In this document: positions 1-12,244 of the stretch, in pieces
How the letters are laid out: each line of letters begins with the position of its first letter
How positions within the stretch are numbered: position 1 is the stretch's first letter
Assembly: GCF_040954645.1 (NCBI RefSeq)
Contig: NC_092807.1
Location: 124,001-188,000, forward strand
DNA length: 64,000 nucleotides
DNA from: Diabrotica undecimpunctata
Taxonomy: Eukaryota; Arthropoda; Insecta; Coleoptera; Chrysomelidae
Direction: 5' to 3'
Made by a program: the position numbers and the translations under genes
The notes under the pieces: model-generated
The model's input: the letters and a program-made list of their open reading frames with translations, nothing else
The model's database searches: none
What the model was told of the DNA's origin: nothing

Positions 1-203
1 GTTAACCTGCTGTATAATTATTTTGTAAGTAACACTATAATAGTGTACTTGTGAATGAATGTTGCATTTTCAGATTTAAGTGTAGTATATTCTCTTAAAA
101 ATTCGACTCACGACTCCTTTCGCATAAAATTAACCTATTATTTTCTTTTTTGAATTTAAATCTTAAATCTCTCAACACTTTCCAAAGGCTAGTCCTCTTA
201 ATT

Positions 204-572
204 TCAGAAACTTGTCTTTCTCTTATTTTTGTCCTGTAAAGTATCTAAACTGACATATTGATTGTTTTCACGCATTCGATACAAAATATTGCGAATTTCA
301 AATGTTTCTCCATCAGGTAAATCAATGCTCCTAGAATGTTTACAAGTTGTTTTCTTGTCTTCGTGATACTCAGTCACAGTAAGAACTTCTTGAGATTCTC
401 TGACAGTCTTCATTACAGTTTTTAGCTCACTTTCACTTACCCCGAGTGCGTCACAAACGCGTTGATTTATACATAATAATGACTTTAAAGGTCCACCATT
501 GTCTCTTTCCATTGTAAAGTATTTTTGCAAATTTGCAATTAATTCATCAATATCCAACTTACGTCTAGGCAT
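204..572 (-). pseudogene. N-terminal piece of an IS630/Tc1-like transposase
   Basis: A 122-residue open frame starts MPRRKLDIDELIANLQ and ends at a clear stop. The layout (helix-rich N-terminus, a basic stretch near residues 70-82, then a segment like DGETFEIRNILYRMRENN) resembles the DNA-binding N-terminus of the insect IS630-Tc1-mariner relatives whose catalytic half carries a YLDETW motif. A catalytic fragment of that kind occurs separately at 40807-41034. No DDE residues are present here, so it is either a truncated transposase or a small exapted gene. Family placement is by motif resemblance from memory and is tentative. Confidence 0.45.
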
Positions 573-1062
573 GATGGTCGCTTGAAACTACACGTTTGAA
601 TTACAATATACTGAGTTTAGATCAACATACAGAAACTTTCTAACTGTTGTGCTTGAGAGGTAAAATATAATCAACCGCTTACAAAAATCCTAAACACATT
701 AAGCAAATTAGCCTAATGATTATTAGGAATGCCGATTGTAATTTAATTCTGTTTGATAAAAAGTTAAGAAATGGTGGAAACCGTACATAAAAAAATTAAA
801 ATGTTTCCCACAATTATTTTATTTTTAGTACAAGTATTTTCATTTGAAAATAAAAAGTTAAATATATTTACCAAAACCCTAACTTTAACCCGTAATCGCT
901 GACGTCTCAAAAACGGTACACTATGGTCACACAGACATTATGGTCAATCTAACCACCACTATTTAAAATGACAAAATGTTCTAATTTACTCCCGAAGTAT
1001 TTTTTAACAAAAATTAAAAGTGATATTTTAGTACTTTGTATATCTACTTTGAATATAAATTA
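573..1062. other. Spacer, nothing recognised
   Basis: AT-rich sequence without a convincing reading frame or repeat that I could identify. Confidence 0.5.
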
Positions 1063-1070
1063 TGCTTAGC

Positions 1071-1409
1071 CACAGAATAATAAACAATTAGAATGCCCAC
1101 TCTCCATGGAAAATTAAGTACGCGCATCTTGTTCGCGCAGACGTTCCGCCATGTTTTAAAGGGAACCAGTGCTGTTCAGTGAAAATTTATGTGGTGTGCA
1201 TAGAAAAATTAACCCGATTTAATTGACTTACGGTAATCATAGAATACATAACCTCACTAATCATATGTCAATAAAGACCCATTACACCAAATGTGATTCT
1301 CAATCCGAGTCTGTGTTCTGTGTTTCCTTCTAAAACATGGCGATCGCGTGCTGAAAAACTTCAAAGGCGGCATCTGAGAGTGGGCATTCTGATTGTTTAT
1401 TATTCTGTG
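1071..1409. mobile_element. hAT-type MITE, 339 bp
   Basis: The ends are 34-bp terminal inverted repeats beginning CACAGAATAATAAACAAT, with one mismatch between the arms. They are flanked by TGCTTAGC at 1063-1070 and TCCTTAGC at 1410-1417, an 8-bp target duplication with one mismatch, which is the size made by hAT transposases. There is no coding capacity inside. Class assignment rests on the target-site length. Confidence 0.8.
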
Positions 1410-1417
1410 TCCTTAGC

Positions 1418-2254
1418 ACGGTAGTATTTGTTTCAGAAAAAAATTATTAAACAAGTAGATTAAAGAAATTTGCGGTAAATAACATTATGTACAAGAATAC
1501 TATTTATTAAAAAAAATATAACAAAATATGCAAAACTATGAACAACTGGTTAATGACACATTATATTTATTTTATACGTAAATTTTAGCAAAGTGTTAAA
1601 CATTATGGAGAACACCAGTGCAGTTTACGGTGCCTTTTACTACAACAAAAGGTTTGCTGCGAATTCCATTAATCGTTTAGAGGTTTTAAGTTGGTTGAAT
1701 CTACTGTAGCTACTATTTTATTATGTATTTTTTCTACTCGTATATTAGTAATAAGCCCATAATGGCTTGTATCAGGAATATATCGATAGAGTCAGGAGCT
1801 CTTATTTTTTCAAAAATATTAAATATATATACAATGGGCATTCAATGGTAGCCATTAGTATATGATATAAGTTTGAGAGTTGTAAGGCACCAACTGCCTG
1901 GTGAGTATCAATACGAGTAGTATTACTAGTTTTTTTCGTTTACAATACCTGTTTCAACGAGAGTCTACGTTTTAAGCAGTGTAGTGGCACTAGAGAAAAA
2001 TCCAATTTAAACTGGTTCTGTAAATATTGTTTGAATTGCATATGCGAAATGAAGTACTGAAAAAAAGCATCGTCTATAAAAATCTAATACTTAAAGTTCA
2101 ATCTTTCTTCAAAAGATTCTATAAAATCAATAGTTTAATTTTGCACTTTTAAAAATTTATCAAAAACAAAATAATTAGGGACAAAATATATTAAAGAGGT
2201 TCTGAAACTGTTGTATTATTTTCTTGTCGCATGATAAATTTAAATATTATATTT
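1418..2254. other. Spacer, nothing recognised
   Basis: AT-rich, no supported gene or repeat. Confidence 0.45.
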
Positions 2255-2495
2255 ATATGGGATTCATTCCCAGCTGATTGTAATAAAAATTACATTTTAC
2301 ATTTATTTTTGACATTTCCATTTCCAATCCGGAAATCGTTTTAAAAAAGATTATAAATTAAGAAATTGCGGTACGTGTTAATGTTTTGACAACAGAACTA
2401 CAGATTCACAATTTCTGAATTTATATTTTTTGAAACGTCAAAAACAGATGTAAAATGTAATTTTTATTACAATCGATTGTGGTTTATTCCCATAT
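2255..2495. repeat. Penelope-type terminal-repeat palindrome (coding part lost)
   Basis: The left arm begins ATATGGGATTCATTCCC and the right arm is its inverted partner ending TTTATTCCCATAT. Both arms share a long stretch around GTAATAAAAATTACATTTTACAT and a core with a GACGTTTC or GAAACGTC motif. The arrangement matches the inverted ends of the Penelope-like element at 28062-29547 and the palindrome at 25328-25574. It looks like head-to-head terminal repeats with the reverse transcriptase deleted. Confidence 0.65.
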
Positions 2496-3098
2496 TTATT
2501 TCAAATTTGTATATAAGTAACAGGTCTTATAACGTCTTAACTGTTATTATTGATTTAGTCGATAACACTATGACGTCATGTCGAATACAACTGTAAACGT
2601 GCATTTCGAACAGCATATACAGGACGTATAAAATAAAATATATTTCGAGAATTTGGAACCAAATAATTTTGACTATAATTTTACTCTTTGACTATCTACT
2701 ATATGTACTATTTACATCATTGATTTATTTATAATAAATAAAAAGCGTTGTCTTGCTGTGGTAATATAATTATTGTATATCTATTGTTGAATAAAGATAT
2801 TTTCTAATAAAATTGAAGTTTCCTTTGCTAAACCTCTTACACTTTATTTTCTACATCGTTGTTGTGATATTACAATTCTACGTTGGATCTTTGGGTTGGC
2901 TCTACGTGTGCATGACAAGTGTGCCAACGTAGTAGACTAAAAGCCATGTGTAAAGACCGATAACTAATTAAGCGATGATCAGTGGACCTCAAACAGTGGC
3001 TTCAAAATTTAGTAGTTCCAATCACTTGAAAAGAATGATTTAATTTTCTATATTTTATGTTCAGTAAGAATGTTGGATTTTGTTCTATTAAAGTCAAA
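2496..3098. other. Spacer, nothing recognised
   Basis: No supported gene. Near 2880-2930 there is a short GC-richer patch without recognisable coding sense. Confidence 0.4.
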
Positions 3099-4975
3099 TT
3101 ACAACTTTATTTCTATTATTTTTATCCTAAAATGGAAAATAAAAAAGTTATTAACAAAAATATCTAAAAAATTTTGAACTAATTTTTTTTGGGCCTTTTA
3201 CAATAAAATGGCATCAGAGCAATATTATAGAGGGCTTTTTAGAGAGTAATTTGTAATACAAATTTGTTAAATTTCATGAATTTCTCTGGATTTCACAGCG
3301 GTCTGAAGTTAGCCGGGTTCTTGAATACACTCCATCTTGGAATAAGGGGTTCAAAGGGTTTTCGCGCTGTATCTCGTAAACTAGCAACCCTACAGAAAAT
3401 TGTATTTAACATTATTTGTAGCAAATTAAATTGTCTAGAACTTTATATCTATTATTTTTTATCGTAAAATGGAAAATAAGAAAGTTATCAACAAAAATAA
3501 CTAAACATTTTTGAACAAATTTTCTTTTGGACCTTATTTTCTGGTCATTTTACAATAATCTGAGCAATATTATAGAAGGTTTTCAATTCAAACGTGTTTA
3601 ATTTCATTAATTTTTATGGGTTTTACAGCACTCCCGAAGTTGAATGGATTCTTGAATACTCATAATAATACGATAAAAACGAACCATTAGGCTTAGTTTT
3701 TTTTATTACCTATGTTTTTATTCGTATAATTTATTATTTTGTTAACATTCCTATGGTATTATTAGTCTATTATTGACCTTTTTCCCGACCACCTATAAGG
3801 TAGAGTCCGAGGGCGCAATTTTTTTTAAGTGGTATCCCCATTAGGCCTAATTCACTGACAATTTCCAGGTGAGATAATATTGAGCATAATTATATATTTA
3901 AAAAGTTGTTTTCCAACTATTGTTTTTTCATTTTCTTTGATGGTCCAGGCTGCGGTTCAGGATCTAACTCAGTATCGAAGGGAATGTTTGCGAAAGAACA
4001 GAAGTTAGAATTGGCGTCATTGTGGGTAACATTTTCTAATTCTTGGAATTTTTCGATTAATTTTAATATTTCCATAATATCACTGCAGGTGTCACCTGAA
4101 CAATGAAGGCACACTGCAGGGCATTTGAGGTCTACATGTCGGCAACCACACATACTTTCACAGTTTCACTTACATCTGCAGAAAATTAATTTCAGAAGTT
4201 CGGGGTGTGCTGGAGTTTTGAAAGTTTTGATTGGTAACCAAACTTTTCCAGGCCCCTCCCTTGGACTGCTCTCTTCCTCATGCCGTGAGCAAGACAAGAA
4301 TCATAGGCTTGGAATGCGGTAAGAGCAAAACGGATGATATCTGCATCAGATTCAGCCTGGTTGACACAAAAACCCACTTCTGATAGAGCAGTTTTGAGAA
4401 GATCTATTAAGTTTGTTTTGTACTTTTCATTACCAAGAAATTTATCGTGGAATAATATTGGTACGGTGCTCTTAAACTTTAGCTTTGTTGTTTGCATTGT
4501 TGCTTTTTCGTGTGACGCAAGCGTAGGAAGTAGAGTTTTGTGGTGGCGGAATGAGTCGATAATAAATTAATAATAGCATTGGACGATAGCACCCCTTATT
4601 CCAAGATGGCGAGTATTCAAGAACCAGACCAAGTTCGGAGCGCTGTGAAATCCAAAGAAATTAATGAAATTAAACAAATTTGTAGTGAAAATTATTCTAT
4701 GAAAAAGCCTCTGATATAGCTCTGCTGTCATTTTATTGTAAAATTACAAAAAAAAGTTATAAGACCCAAAAGAAAATTTGTTCCAAAATTTTTAGTTACT
4801 TTTGTTTACAACTTTTTTATTTTCCATTTTACGGCTAAAAGTAATAAAAATAAAGTTGTAGACAATTTAATTTGCTACAAATAATGTCGGATAAAATTTT
4901 TTGTAGGGTTGCTAGTTTACGAGATACAACACGAAAACCCTTTCCCCTTATTTTTCCAAGATGGCGGCCGGGATA
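3099..4975. mobile_element. Long-inverted-repeat DNA element with a decayed ORF
   Basis: The left arm at about 3329-3664 and the right arm at about 4603-4975 are diverged inverted copies. They share landmarks such as CTCGTAAACTAGCAACCCTA, TTTGTAGCAAATTAAATTGTC and TTCTTGAATACTC. A further direct copy of part of the arm (3099-3328) sits tandemly to the left. Between the arms lies a decayed minus-strand reading frame, listed separately. Exact outer ends and target-site duplication are not clear. Confidence 0.6.
3917..4497 (-). pseudogene. Decayed TE-associated ORF with DAD motif and Cys-rich tail
   Basis: The frame starting at 4497 reads about 100 residues and contains ALSEVGFCVNQAESDADIIR before stopping near 4192. 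A second piece at 4153-3917 carries a cysteine-rich stretch (CGCRHVDLKCPAVCLHC) followed by an acidic, Lys-rich tail. Both parts resemble a repetitive insect ORF type with a DAD-containing nuclease-like segment and a C-terminal CxC...CxxC tail. I recognise the pattern but cannot name the superfamily securely. Stops and a gap make it non-functional. Confidence 0.5.
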
Positions 4976-5925
4976 TCAGGATGGCGACCCCACAAACTTG
5001 AACTTAAGTTTATACTCACCCTTCTGCTAAGCATAAAAAATGTGACATTCCAATGGACTATAAGTATTAATTACTAATTAAGATTACTAAAGAAACTAAA
5101 AATTAAATATTAAACATAATTTTTAATCAGTTTTATTTATCAGGTGAGGTTTGCGTTTAAATAACATTTTACATAAGATGCCGATTGACAATTTACCTAC
5201 TATTTAATTCCCACTAAGATATTAAATAATACCAGATTAATATGTATCGGACCGGGTTGTAAATAATAATAACAGTATAGGAAATACTACCGACTTTAAT
5301 TATCACTCCAAAACGTAATGCAAATAACAATATATATTAAATAGGCCATCGTCGCGTCTGTCGTACTGAGTTTTCTCTCAGCTGATTGTGACGTAACCGC
5401 ACTGCATGGTTGCCAATACATCACACAGATCATTTAATTTTTAACCATCAACAAAAATGTAATGTATGATTGCAATACGATCTGTACAGATATCGCCGAC
5501 GTAGTACATATTTCTTTGTGGATAACAGTTTTTAGATAACATGAATCATTTTTTCACATTATTTTATGTGGATGAAACCTCATTTTTTTAAATATTAATA
5601 TGTTCTTATAATGGCATAACTTTGATTATTTGGTAAACCTACATTACACATCTCAAGAAACAAATTTTTTTTATTAAACTTGTTGAGCAGAGCTGATTGA
5701 CACAGAGGAGTAAAATGTTGTACATGAAGATGTAATAGATATCTTCGCTTATTTGGTCCACTTGTAATAAAGTTATCAGAATTAAATCTGAAACCGTTCT
5801 TCATAATATATGGTCTTTACTTTAATTCATATTGTAACCAAGCATTTAGTGTTATAATAAAATCGTTTATACGTATTTCTCAACGTATCATTTGTAGTAT
5901 TCCTTCAAAGTAGATTCTTTCCCAC
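4976..5925. other. Spacer, nothing recognised
   Basis: AT-rich with a GC-richer patch near 5345-5440. No frame or repeat could be supported. Confidence 0.4.
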
Positions 5926-5929
5926 CACG

Positions 5930-6515
5930 CAGCAAAAAGGTTATGGGTCCAGAGTTGTGGGAAATAAAGAAGCTTACATAGTGGTAATAAGGCACCAAAG
6001 TTTTGACGGAAAACTTGTTACGGAACGTAACAACAAATTGGAAGAAATAATCAAGTTGTAAACATTTTATGGAACATTCCCTATAATGGAAATAATTTCT
6101 CCAACTGGTTATTCAGAGTAAAATTGTTACTAGAATAAGCTGGTGTCTTGGTTGTACAAGAGCATCATCTGCAAGATGAACCTGCAGATGATGCCGATCG
6201 ATTAATTTATAAGAAAAACGATCTGAAAGCCCGGAATCTAATTGCGCAATATTTGCATGACTAAATTGAAAATACACACCAAAAGAAGGGAATTTCGACA
6301 GAGGTTCAACTAAGATTATTGAAATACACAACATAATTCAGTCAAATTGTTTGGGAACTTAACAAGTGCAGGAGGTCAAGTACAAGATAGTGAAGTTGTA
6401 TCACAGCTACTCTCCGCAATGTCTAAAGCATTTCAAGCGATTACCACAGCAATTGATATTATGTTCTGCCAAGATGAAATTACGAAAACTCAATTTTTTC
6501 ATATACAGTTGGTAA
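5930..6515 (+). pseudogene. Ty1/copia Gag fragment
   Basis: Broken frames include KNDLKARNLIAQYLHD around 6210-6262 and VSQLLSAMSKAFQAITTAID around 6398-6457. The order (KARN segment, then a small-hydrophobic 'QLLSAMSKAFQAITTA' segment) is that of the central Gag region of copia-like retrotransposons. Several stops and frameshifts interrupt it, and no protease, integrase or RT follows. Confidence 0.6.
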
Positions 6516-6854
6516 TTATGTAATAGGATGTTTTATATTAAACATTTAGTACTAGGATAACAATCATTTAAATCAAATATAAAAAAATTAGGAACTGATG
6601 GTAGTATTTCTAGAGTTGCCATCAATATTTTTGAAGCGAAGCTTCAATACTGGCGCTGTGTTATTACTTTTTCTCTAGTGTTTTTTTTTTTTTTTTGTAA
6701 ACATCCCATTTAATTTGCGTAATGTTTGTGTAATGTTAGCTGTTAATTACAGCGTTCGACATACTTCTTAGAGAAGTAGGATATTTCTACTTTGACAGAT
6801 TTCATTTTAAGGTCACGAGCGATAACACTGTTAGTTACATACCATGGAGGGTTT
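6516..6854. other. Spacer with poly-T tract
   Basis: A run of about 17 T lies at 6680-6697. Nothing else recognised. Confidence 0.4.
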
Positions 6855-7085
6855 ACGATAATCCTTCATTCTTTCAATGAAACTGAAGAAAAAATTCTAT
6901 AAAACTGCCTAAGACTACCAAGGACGTATGAAACTAAATGTTTGGCATATAAAGAGAACGGGAATAATGAATGCATATGGCGGAAATAAGAATGCTTAGA
7001 TGGATGAGTGAAGTGACAAAAAAAGATAAAATTAAGAAAGAGTATATTAGGCAGTGACGTAGTCAGGAGGGTCCGGACACCCCCC
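6855..7085 (+). pseudogene. 3' end of a non-LTR retrotransposon ORF
   Basis: The frame from about 6976 reads MAEIRMLRWMSEVTKKDKIK and then KEYIR, a typical C-terminal segment of insect non-LTR reverse transcriptase ORFs. The upstream 100 bp carries the preceding part in shifted frames. Only the terminal piece survives. Confidence 0.65.
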
Positions 7086-7639
7086 AAGATATTATTATTA
7101 TTGATGATTTTAGAATTTAAAATTTTATTTTAAATTTAACAAATATTTTGATTTTTCTAAAGAATATTGTAAAGATCAAATCGATTACTATTCACGTTGT
7201 GGGTATAAATTTCGGTCAATGGCCAAATTCCGATATATATGTAGTATATTAATGTCGTAAAAAACATAATTTATAAATTTTTAATTATTTTAATTTTTTT
7301 AAGTTAAAAGTCAATTATTTTTCTTACAAATACTGTTTCTCATATCCTTACATATTCATTGTTAATACTTACACAACTAATACTTTATCAGCACCATTGT
7401 ATTATCATCATTTTTCTCTGCCAGTTTTTTTCAAAATAATTATTAAAAAATAGTTAAATAATTCATTGATGGATAAATGAGGGGGGTGAACTTAAACGAG
7501 TGGATACCCTCAAGCATGTTCAATCATCCCAAAAATTCTTCCAAATGTTTGCCCTCACAAATTTCTTTTAGCTACTCCCATGGCTAACAAATCCTTAGAA
7601 TAGTTATACTGCGCTTTCTAATTGGCACATTGGGGGCAA

Positions 7640-9095
7640 ATCATGGTTCTCCTATGATCCTTTCCCTTTTACGAACTGCAAAATTTATCACTTCTATTGA
7701 TCTCAAAAAAGCTTTCTGGTAAATTCCCTTGGAAAAATCGTCAGGTGAAAAAACTGCTTTCGCTGTAGTAGGTCGAGGACTATTTTAATTTACTGGTATG
7801 CCTTTTGGCCTTTGTAACTCAGCACAAACACAACAGCGTCTAGTCGATGCAATTTTCGGACCTTAATTTGAACCGTTTATCTTTTGCTATCTTGGCGATA
7901 TAATTGTTTGTTCCTCTACTTTTGAAGAACACATCTTCTTTGTAAAGTTAAGAAAAATTAAAGGACGCAAATATTTCCAAAATATTATTATGCAAATATT
8001 GAGCCGTTTAGACGTTACAAGCTTAGTCTACTTTTAGCAATGCCGCCATCTTTGTTCTTTGTGTCTACGTATTCGTTTGCCCTCCCCTTTCCATCGATAC
8101 CTTTATAGGAAAGGAAAGGAAAAGTAAAGAAACAGCCATTAATGGAATCCTGAAGCTGAAAAGTCCTTTATCTTAATTAAACAAGCCTCAGTATCTGCCC
8201 CTATCCTTGTCCAATCAGAGTTTTCGAAACCCTTCGTCGTTCAAGCGGAAGCCGGAGATGGAGCGGTATTAACTCAACAATTAGATGGTAACGAGCAACT
8301 TATATGTTATGCTAGTCGATCTCTTACTAAAGCGGAGCGAAATTCTCCGTTACAGAATGTGAGTGCCTTACCGTCATGTTTGCCATTCAAAAATTTCGAC
8401 CATAATGTCGAAGAAAACAAATTCACAGTTATCACTGACCACCATCCCCTTCTTTGGTTGACTACCCTTAAAAACCCCTCTGGTTGTCCTTGTCGTTGGA
8501 CCACGAGCCTAAAACAACATAATTTTACTCTCGTTAACCGGAAAGGATCATTTCATAAAAATCAGGTTCACTGCGTTTATTCCCCCCAAATGTAACTTCG
8601 TAGAAAGAAGTAATCGTACGATTTGCACCGCCATCCGCAGCTATATCACTGACCATTGCGAGTGGGACAAAGAAATCTTTAGAATTTAACAAGCTATTAA
8701 TACTGCCCGTCATGAAGTTACCCAACACTCCCCAGGCTTTCTGAATTTTGCTCGTAATGTTCCCTTATTAGGAGATTCTCTCCCGGCAACAGAGATGCCT
8801 CTGAAATAACTGGTTTGTCTACTGTCTACTGTCTTTAAAGAAGTCCAAATCCACCTAACTTAAGTCTATGAAAGAAATGCCAAATATTACAATCTTCGCA
8901 AACGAGATGTTCAATTTTCTGTTGGTCATACCGTATGCCGGAAAATATTGTTCTTCTTAGTAGTGCTCCAAAACGTTTCACGTCTAAGCTTGCTCACACG
9001 TACGTCAAAGGTAAAATATCTAAAAAATTCTCTCATCTTGTTTATCAGATCCGAAATAAGGACAGTACCATGCTGAACGCCGGCGTATAAAAGAT
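7640..9095 (+). pseudogene. Ty3/gypsy retrotransposon relic (RT, RNase H, integrase)
   Basis: Successive broken frames give an RT segment (FITSIDLKKAFW near 7688; TGMPFGLCNSAQTQQRLVDA near 7794; CYLGDIIV near 7889), an RNase H segment from about 8170 to 8590 (FVVQAEAGDGAVLTQQ; ITDHHPLLWLTTLKNPSG) and an integrase core end (FVERSNRTICTAIRSYI from about 8598, then HSPGFLNFARNVPLL). The integrase tail follows near 8865-9080 (YERNAKYYNLRKRDVQF). RNase H passes almost directly into the end of the integrase core, so roughly the zinc-binding and first catalytic part of integrase is deleted. Many stops and frameshifts make it inactive. Confidence 0.85.
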
Positions 9096-9619
9096 TTAAT
9101 GTTACAACGAGCCTTTCGATTCTAACGTTCAAAACAAATTACTATTAATACCTACTTAATAACTAAAAAAGTAAGAAGTAATGAATTTATAATACATACT
9201 ATTGTGATTTGATTCTATTTTTAATCCTAAGTGTTTGCATATAGATTTAAAATTGTTGGTTTTAACATTGATTGAAATAATTCAATCAACGGTTTTAATA
9301 AGTTACATATTTTCATTTTTTAATTTTCATTCCAGGAATCTTTTATCCCATTGAAAAAACTTATTTTCTCTAACAACCCACGGATAATCGATTACAAAAA
9401 CAAAACAGAAACTGAAAAATATAAGGAAAATAACGTACATCGAAAAAAATATATGTCAAGAAACCATATTGAATACCAAAGAATATTACTTTTTTGTAAT
9501 AATTTTAATCATCCAAGTTAATTCAAACTTCCCTCGTAAATATTTCAGTTTATGAAGAGCACCGAGCGGAGCGCTGTAGCTCTGCTTTCTTATTGGTTAA
9601 TTGCTTTATCTTATAAGTG
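9096..9619. other. Spacer, nothing recognised
   Basis: AT-rich with no supported frame. Confidence 0.4.
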
Positions 9620-10013
9620 GCGGACACACGATTGTTTTGAATTTGTAGTAAATAGTGTTTTTCTTGAAGTAAAAACATAAAAAATGTAACAGAGTTATTT
9701 TTGACTGCTCAAACTGCTAAAGAAGTATTCAGCCCACAAAAAAGAACGAAAAAAAGCACGTAAACGCCTGCAAGGGCGTCGAGAATCCAGCGCACAGCAA
9801 CGATAGCAGTGATGGCCGTACGAAGTGTAGACGGTAGTTGGATATGGGCGATGATTCTCTTGCTCGGCGTTCAATAAGTACGTGTCATGTTTGTCTATGG
9901 GTTCGTCAGTAGATAAACTACAAACTTAATATAGTGTTTATTGTGTATTTTTTGTGTACGAAGAACTAATTTGATGCATTAGCTTTGCTAGAGATTTAAT
10001 GGACTGAAATCAG
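9620..10013 (+). other. Candidate non-coding first exon with splice donor
   Basis: This stretch has more GC and CpG than its surroundings (9770-9870), contains short unproductive ATG frames and ends at AATCAG followed by GTTAGT. It has the look of a promoter-proximal 5' UTR exon. It could belong to the chiffon-like gene starting downstream on the same strand, but no connecting exon was found. This is inference only. Confidence 0.25.
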
Positions 10014-11219
10014 GTTAGTAGTTTTTTCAAGCCTCGGGCGACAATCTTACGTAAATTTTGGCCTTTTTCTTTTACAGTATTTTATATCGGTATGATATAG
10101 TTCGATATAGCTGTTTTTATGGCCTTTGTAAACTAAAAAATATGTATACACTTGGCAGTTACCTACTTTTGTTATGTAAATAGGTTTGCATTTTCTATTT
10201 CTATTTCTCACGTAATTTTGCCACAAAGTATATTTGCCTGGTTATTTCGATAATACAGTGATATCACCCATCATACCGTATATTCAGATATTTGTTTACG
10301 AGAGGTTTTTGTTTGCGTTTGATTTTAGTTTACAGACGGGAGAGTCTAAGCATTTTATTTCCTTTTTACGTTGCTTTAAGAGCTATATTTACTTTCTAGA
10401 AATAAAATTGTTATCTAAATGCGTCGTGACTCAAAATATTTTTAAAGATTAGTAATCATTCGTTAAGAAATCATAAAAAATATTAGTAAACTGTTTTTTG
10501 TTCACAGGTAAAATTAATTGTACGACGAAATAATCTGTCATTTAAGGTTAACGTTAACGGTTGTTATCACATAATTTTACATTTCATTGGTGTCTATTAC
10601 GAAACAAGATCATTCTTAATAACATTGCCACAGTACTTATTTTAAAAGTACTGCCAAGCACTTTCTAGAGGTGTTCTAGATTATATTGCGTAATAAGATT
10701 TTATATGCTCTTTAAATTCAGTTCTAGTAGGAATACGTCAAAATACCATAAAATGTTTATTTTACGACGATAAACCCAAATATTTCGATCCAACAAAGTG
10801 CACAGCAGCAGTTGTAAGGTAGGTAAACGGCCGATTCAGCCCTCTTTTCCTCCCGCCTGTCACAGTATTTCATCAAACACAACAAAACGGAAATATTAGA
10901 GGTGTGCGATATTTTCTGAAAGTAACTGTTATTTCGTAAAAGCAACGATTTTCTATTGTAAGTGGAAATTTACCAATAAGATGTAACACTGATACACCTT
11001 GTACCATTTATTTATTATTATATTGACTACAGATATTTATTATTAAACTGTCTGAGGTTAAAATGGTTTCATGTAAATTAAAGTTAAAACTTTCAACTGC
11101 AGTAAATGCGACTGCATTCCATGACCGTTATCAGTCGTTCGATATTATGTTTGCTACTATATTCGCTATAGGGACTTTATTAAAAATTTTCCGTAACATT
11201 GTCTTAGATTTTATAACTC
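10014..11219. other. Spacer or intron, nothing recognised
   Basis: AT-rich sequence with only short random frames. I looked for exons coding for Dbf4 motifs N and M and saw none. Confidence 0.4.
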
Positions 11220-11600
11220 GTGTCTACCCAGCTTATTCTTAGTCGTCTATGCCCATATCTCAAAGGCTTCCAAGTGTTTAAGCATAGCCTCATTTCTAGT
11301 AGTTAGCAGATGGATACAGAGTCCATCTTTCTACTCCATACAGTAGCACAGGAAAGATATATAGCAATGTTAACATCGTGGCTGCAAAGTATATTCCTCA
11401 TTTTTACACAATATGTAGCTCGGTCTCGTTCTATTCGTTTTTTCAATTTCTACAGTTGGATTCTAGCTCTCATGGAAATTACTGCCGAGATACACGAGTT
11501 TCTTTACTCTGTCCAGTACGAGATCTCCTTTTTTACCTTCATCCTGTATATAATTTAGTTTGCTATCTGAGAAATTACTTCATTTTTTATAAAATTTGTC
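11220..11600 (-). pseudogene. Non-LTR RT C-terminal fragment
   Basis: The minus strand reads, with frame changes, KKLVYLGSNF, then a Glu-Ile-Glu-Lys segment, a CNIAIYLSCATVWS-like stretch and KHLEAFEIWA. This is the order YLGS - EI..R - LLYG - FE(M/I)W found in the thumb and C-terminal part of insect non-LTR polymerases. Confidence 0.6.
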
Positions 11601-11741
11601 ACAATTGTAGACTAAACGTCAAGAAGAAATAATTAACCACGATCTATTAACGCGGAAAGTAAAGTATCTTTACAAAACACAGGTCATGAACGCTTACAAT
11701 CCTTGGTACTACACTATTAAACTTCTTCTTTTTATGTAGAA

Positions 11742-12240
11742 ATGACACTGTCTATTTTTCAATGTGCCTCCAGTAAGTTGTCATTCCATCGTTTTCGTGG
11801 TCTTCCTACTGATCGTCTTCCTATTGGGGAACCGAATCTTGCCGTCTTTACTACTCTATTTGTTGTCATAAGTGTTTTCATCTCTGCTGTTTCTAACATG
11901 CTTTTTGTCCTCTCTGTGTACATGTAGTAACGTTATTTTTTTCCCATTTGGTATCCTTTTTTAGTCCTTACTTTTTTTATTATTTCATCCATAATCAGGT
12001 TGAACAATACAGGACTCAGGGAATCTCCCTGTCTTATCCCATTGCCAGCTTCAATAGGGACAGTTAGTTCTTCTTCCACTTTTAGTTTTATTGTGTTGTT
12101 TTGGTAGATAATTTCGATCGTTTTGATTATTCCTAGAGGTACATATCTCTCTTGCGTACAATAAGTGGATAACGTCATTTAATTTGACCCGGTCAAATGC
12201 CTTCTTAAGGTCCACGAAACATAGATATGCGGTTTGTTGA
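11742..12240 (-). pseudogene. Non-LTR retrotransposon fragment with internal deletion
   Basis: At 12178-11933 the minus strand encodes RT motif sequence (IEAGNGIRQGDSLSPVLFNL). Just upstream, 12240-12180 encodes the preceding FVDLKKAFDRV-like motif in a shifted frame. Directly downstream, 11930-11742 encodes the extreme C-terminus (IGRRSVGRPRKRWNDNLLEA) in another frame. The YADD catalytic box and the rest of the palm are missing. Confidence 0.7.
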
Positions 12241-12244
12241 GATA

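Noticed and set aside
5595..5804. Minus-strand 69-codon frame
   Set aside because: No motif or neighbour supports it; typical chance frame in AT-rich DNA.
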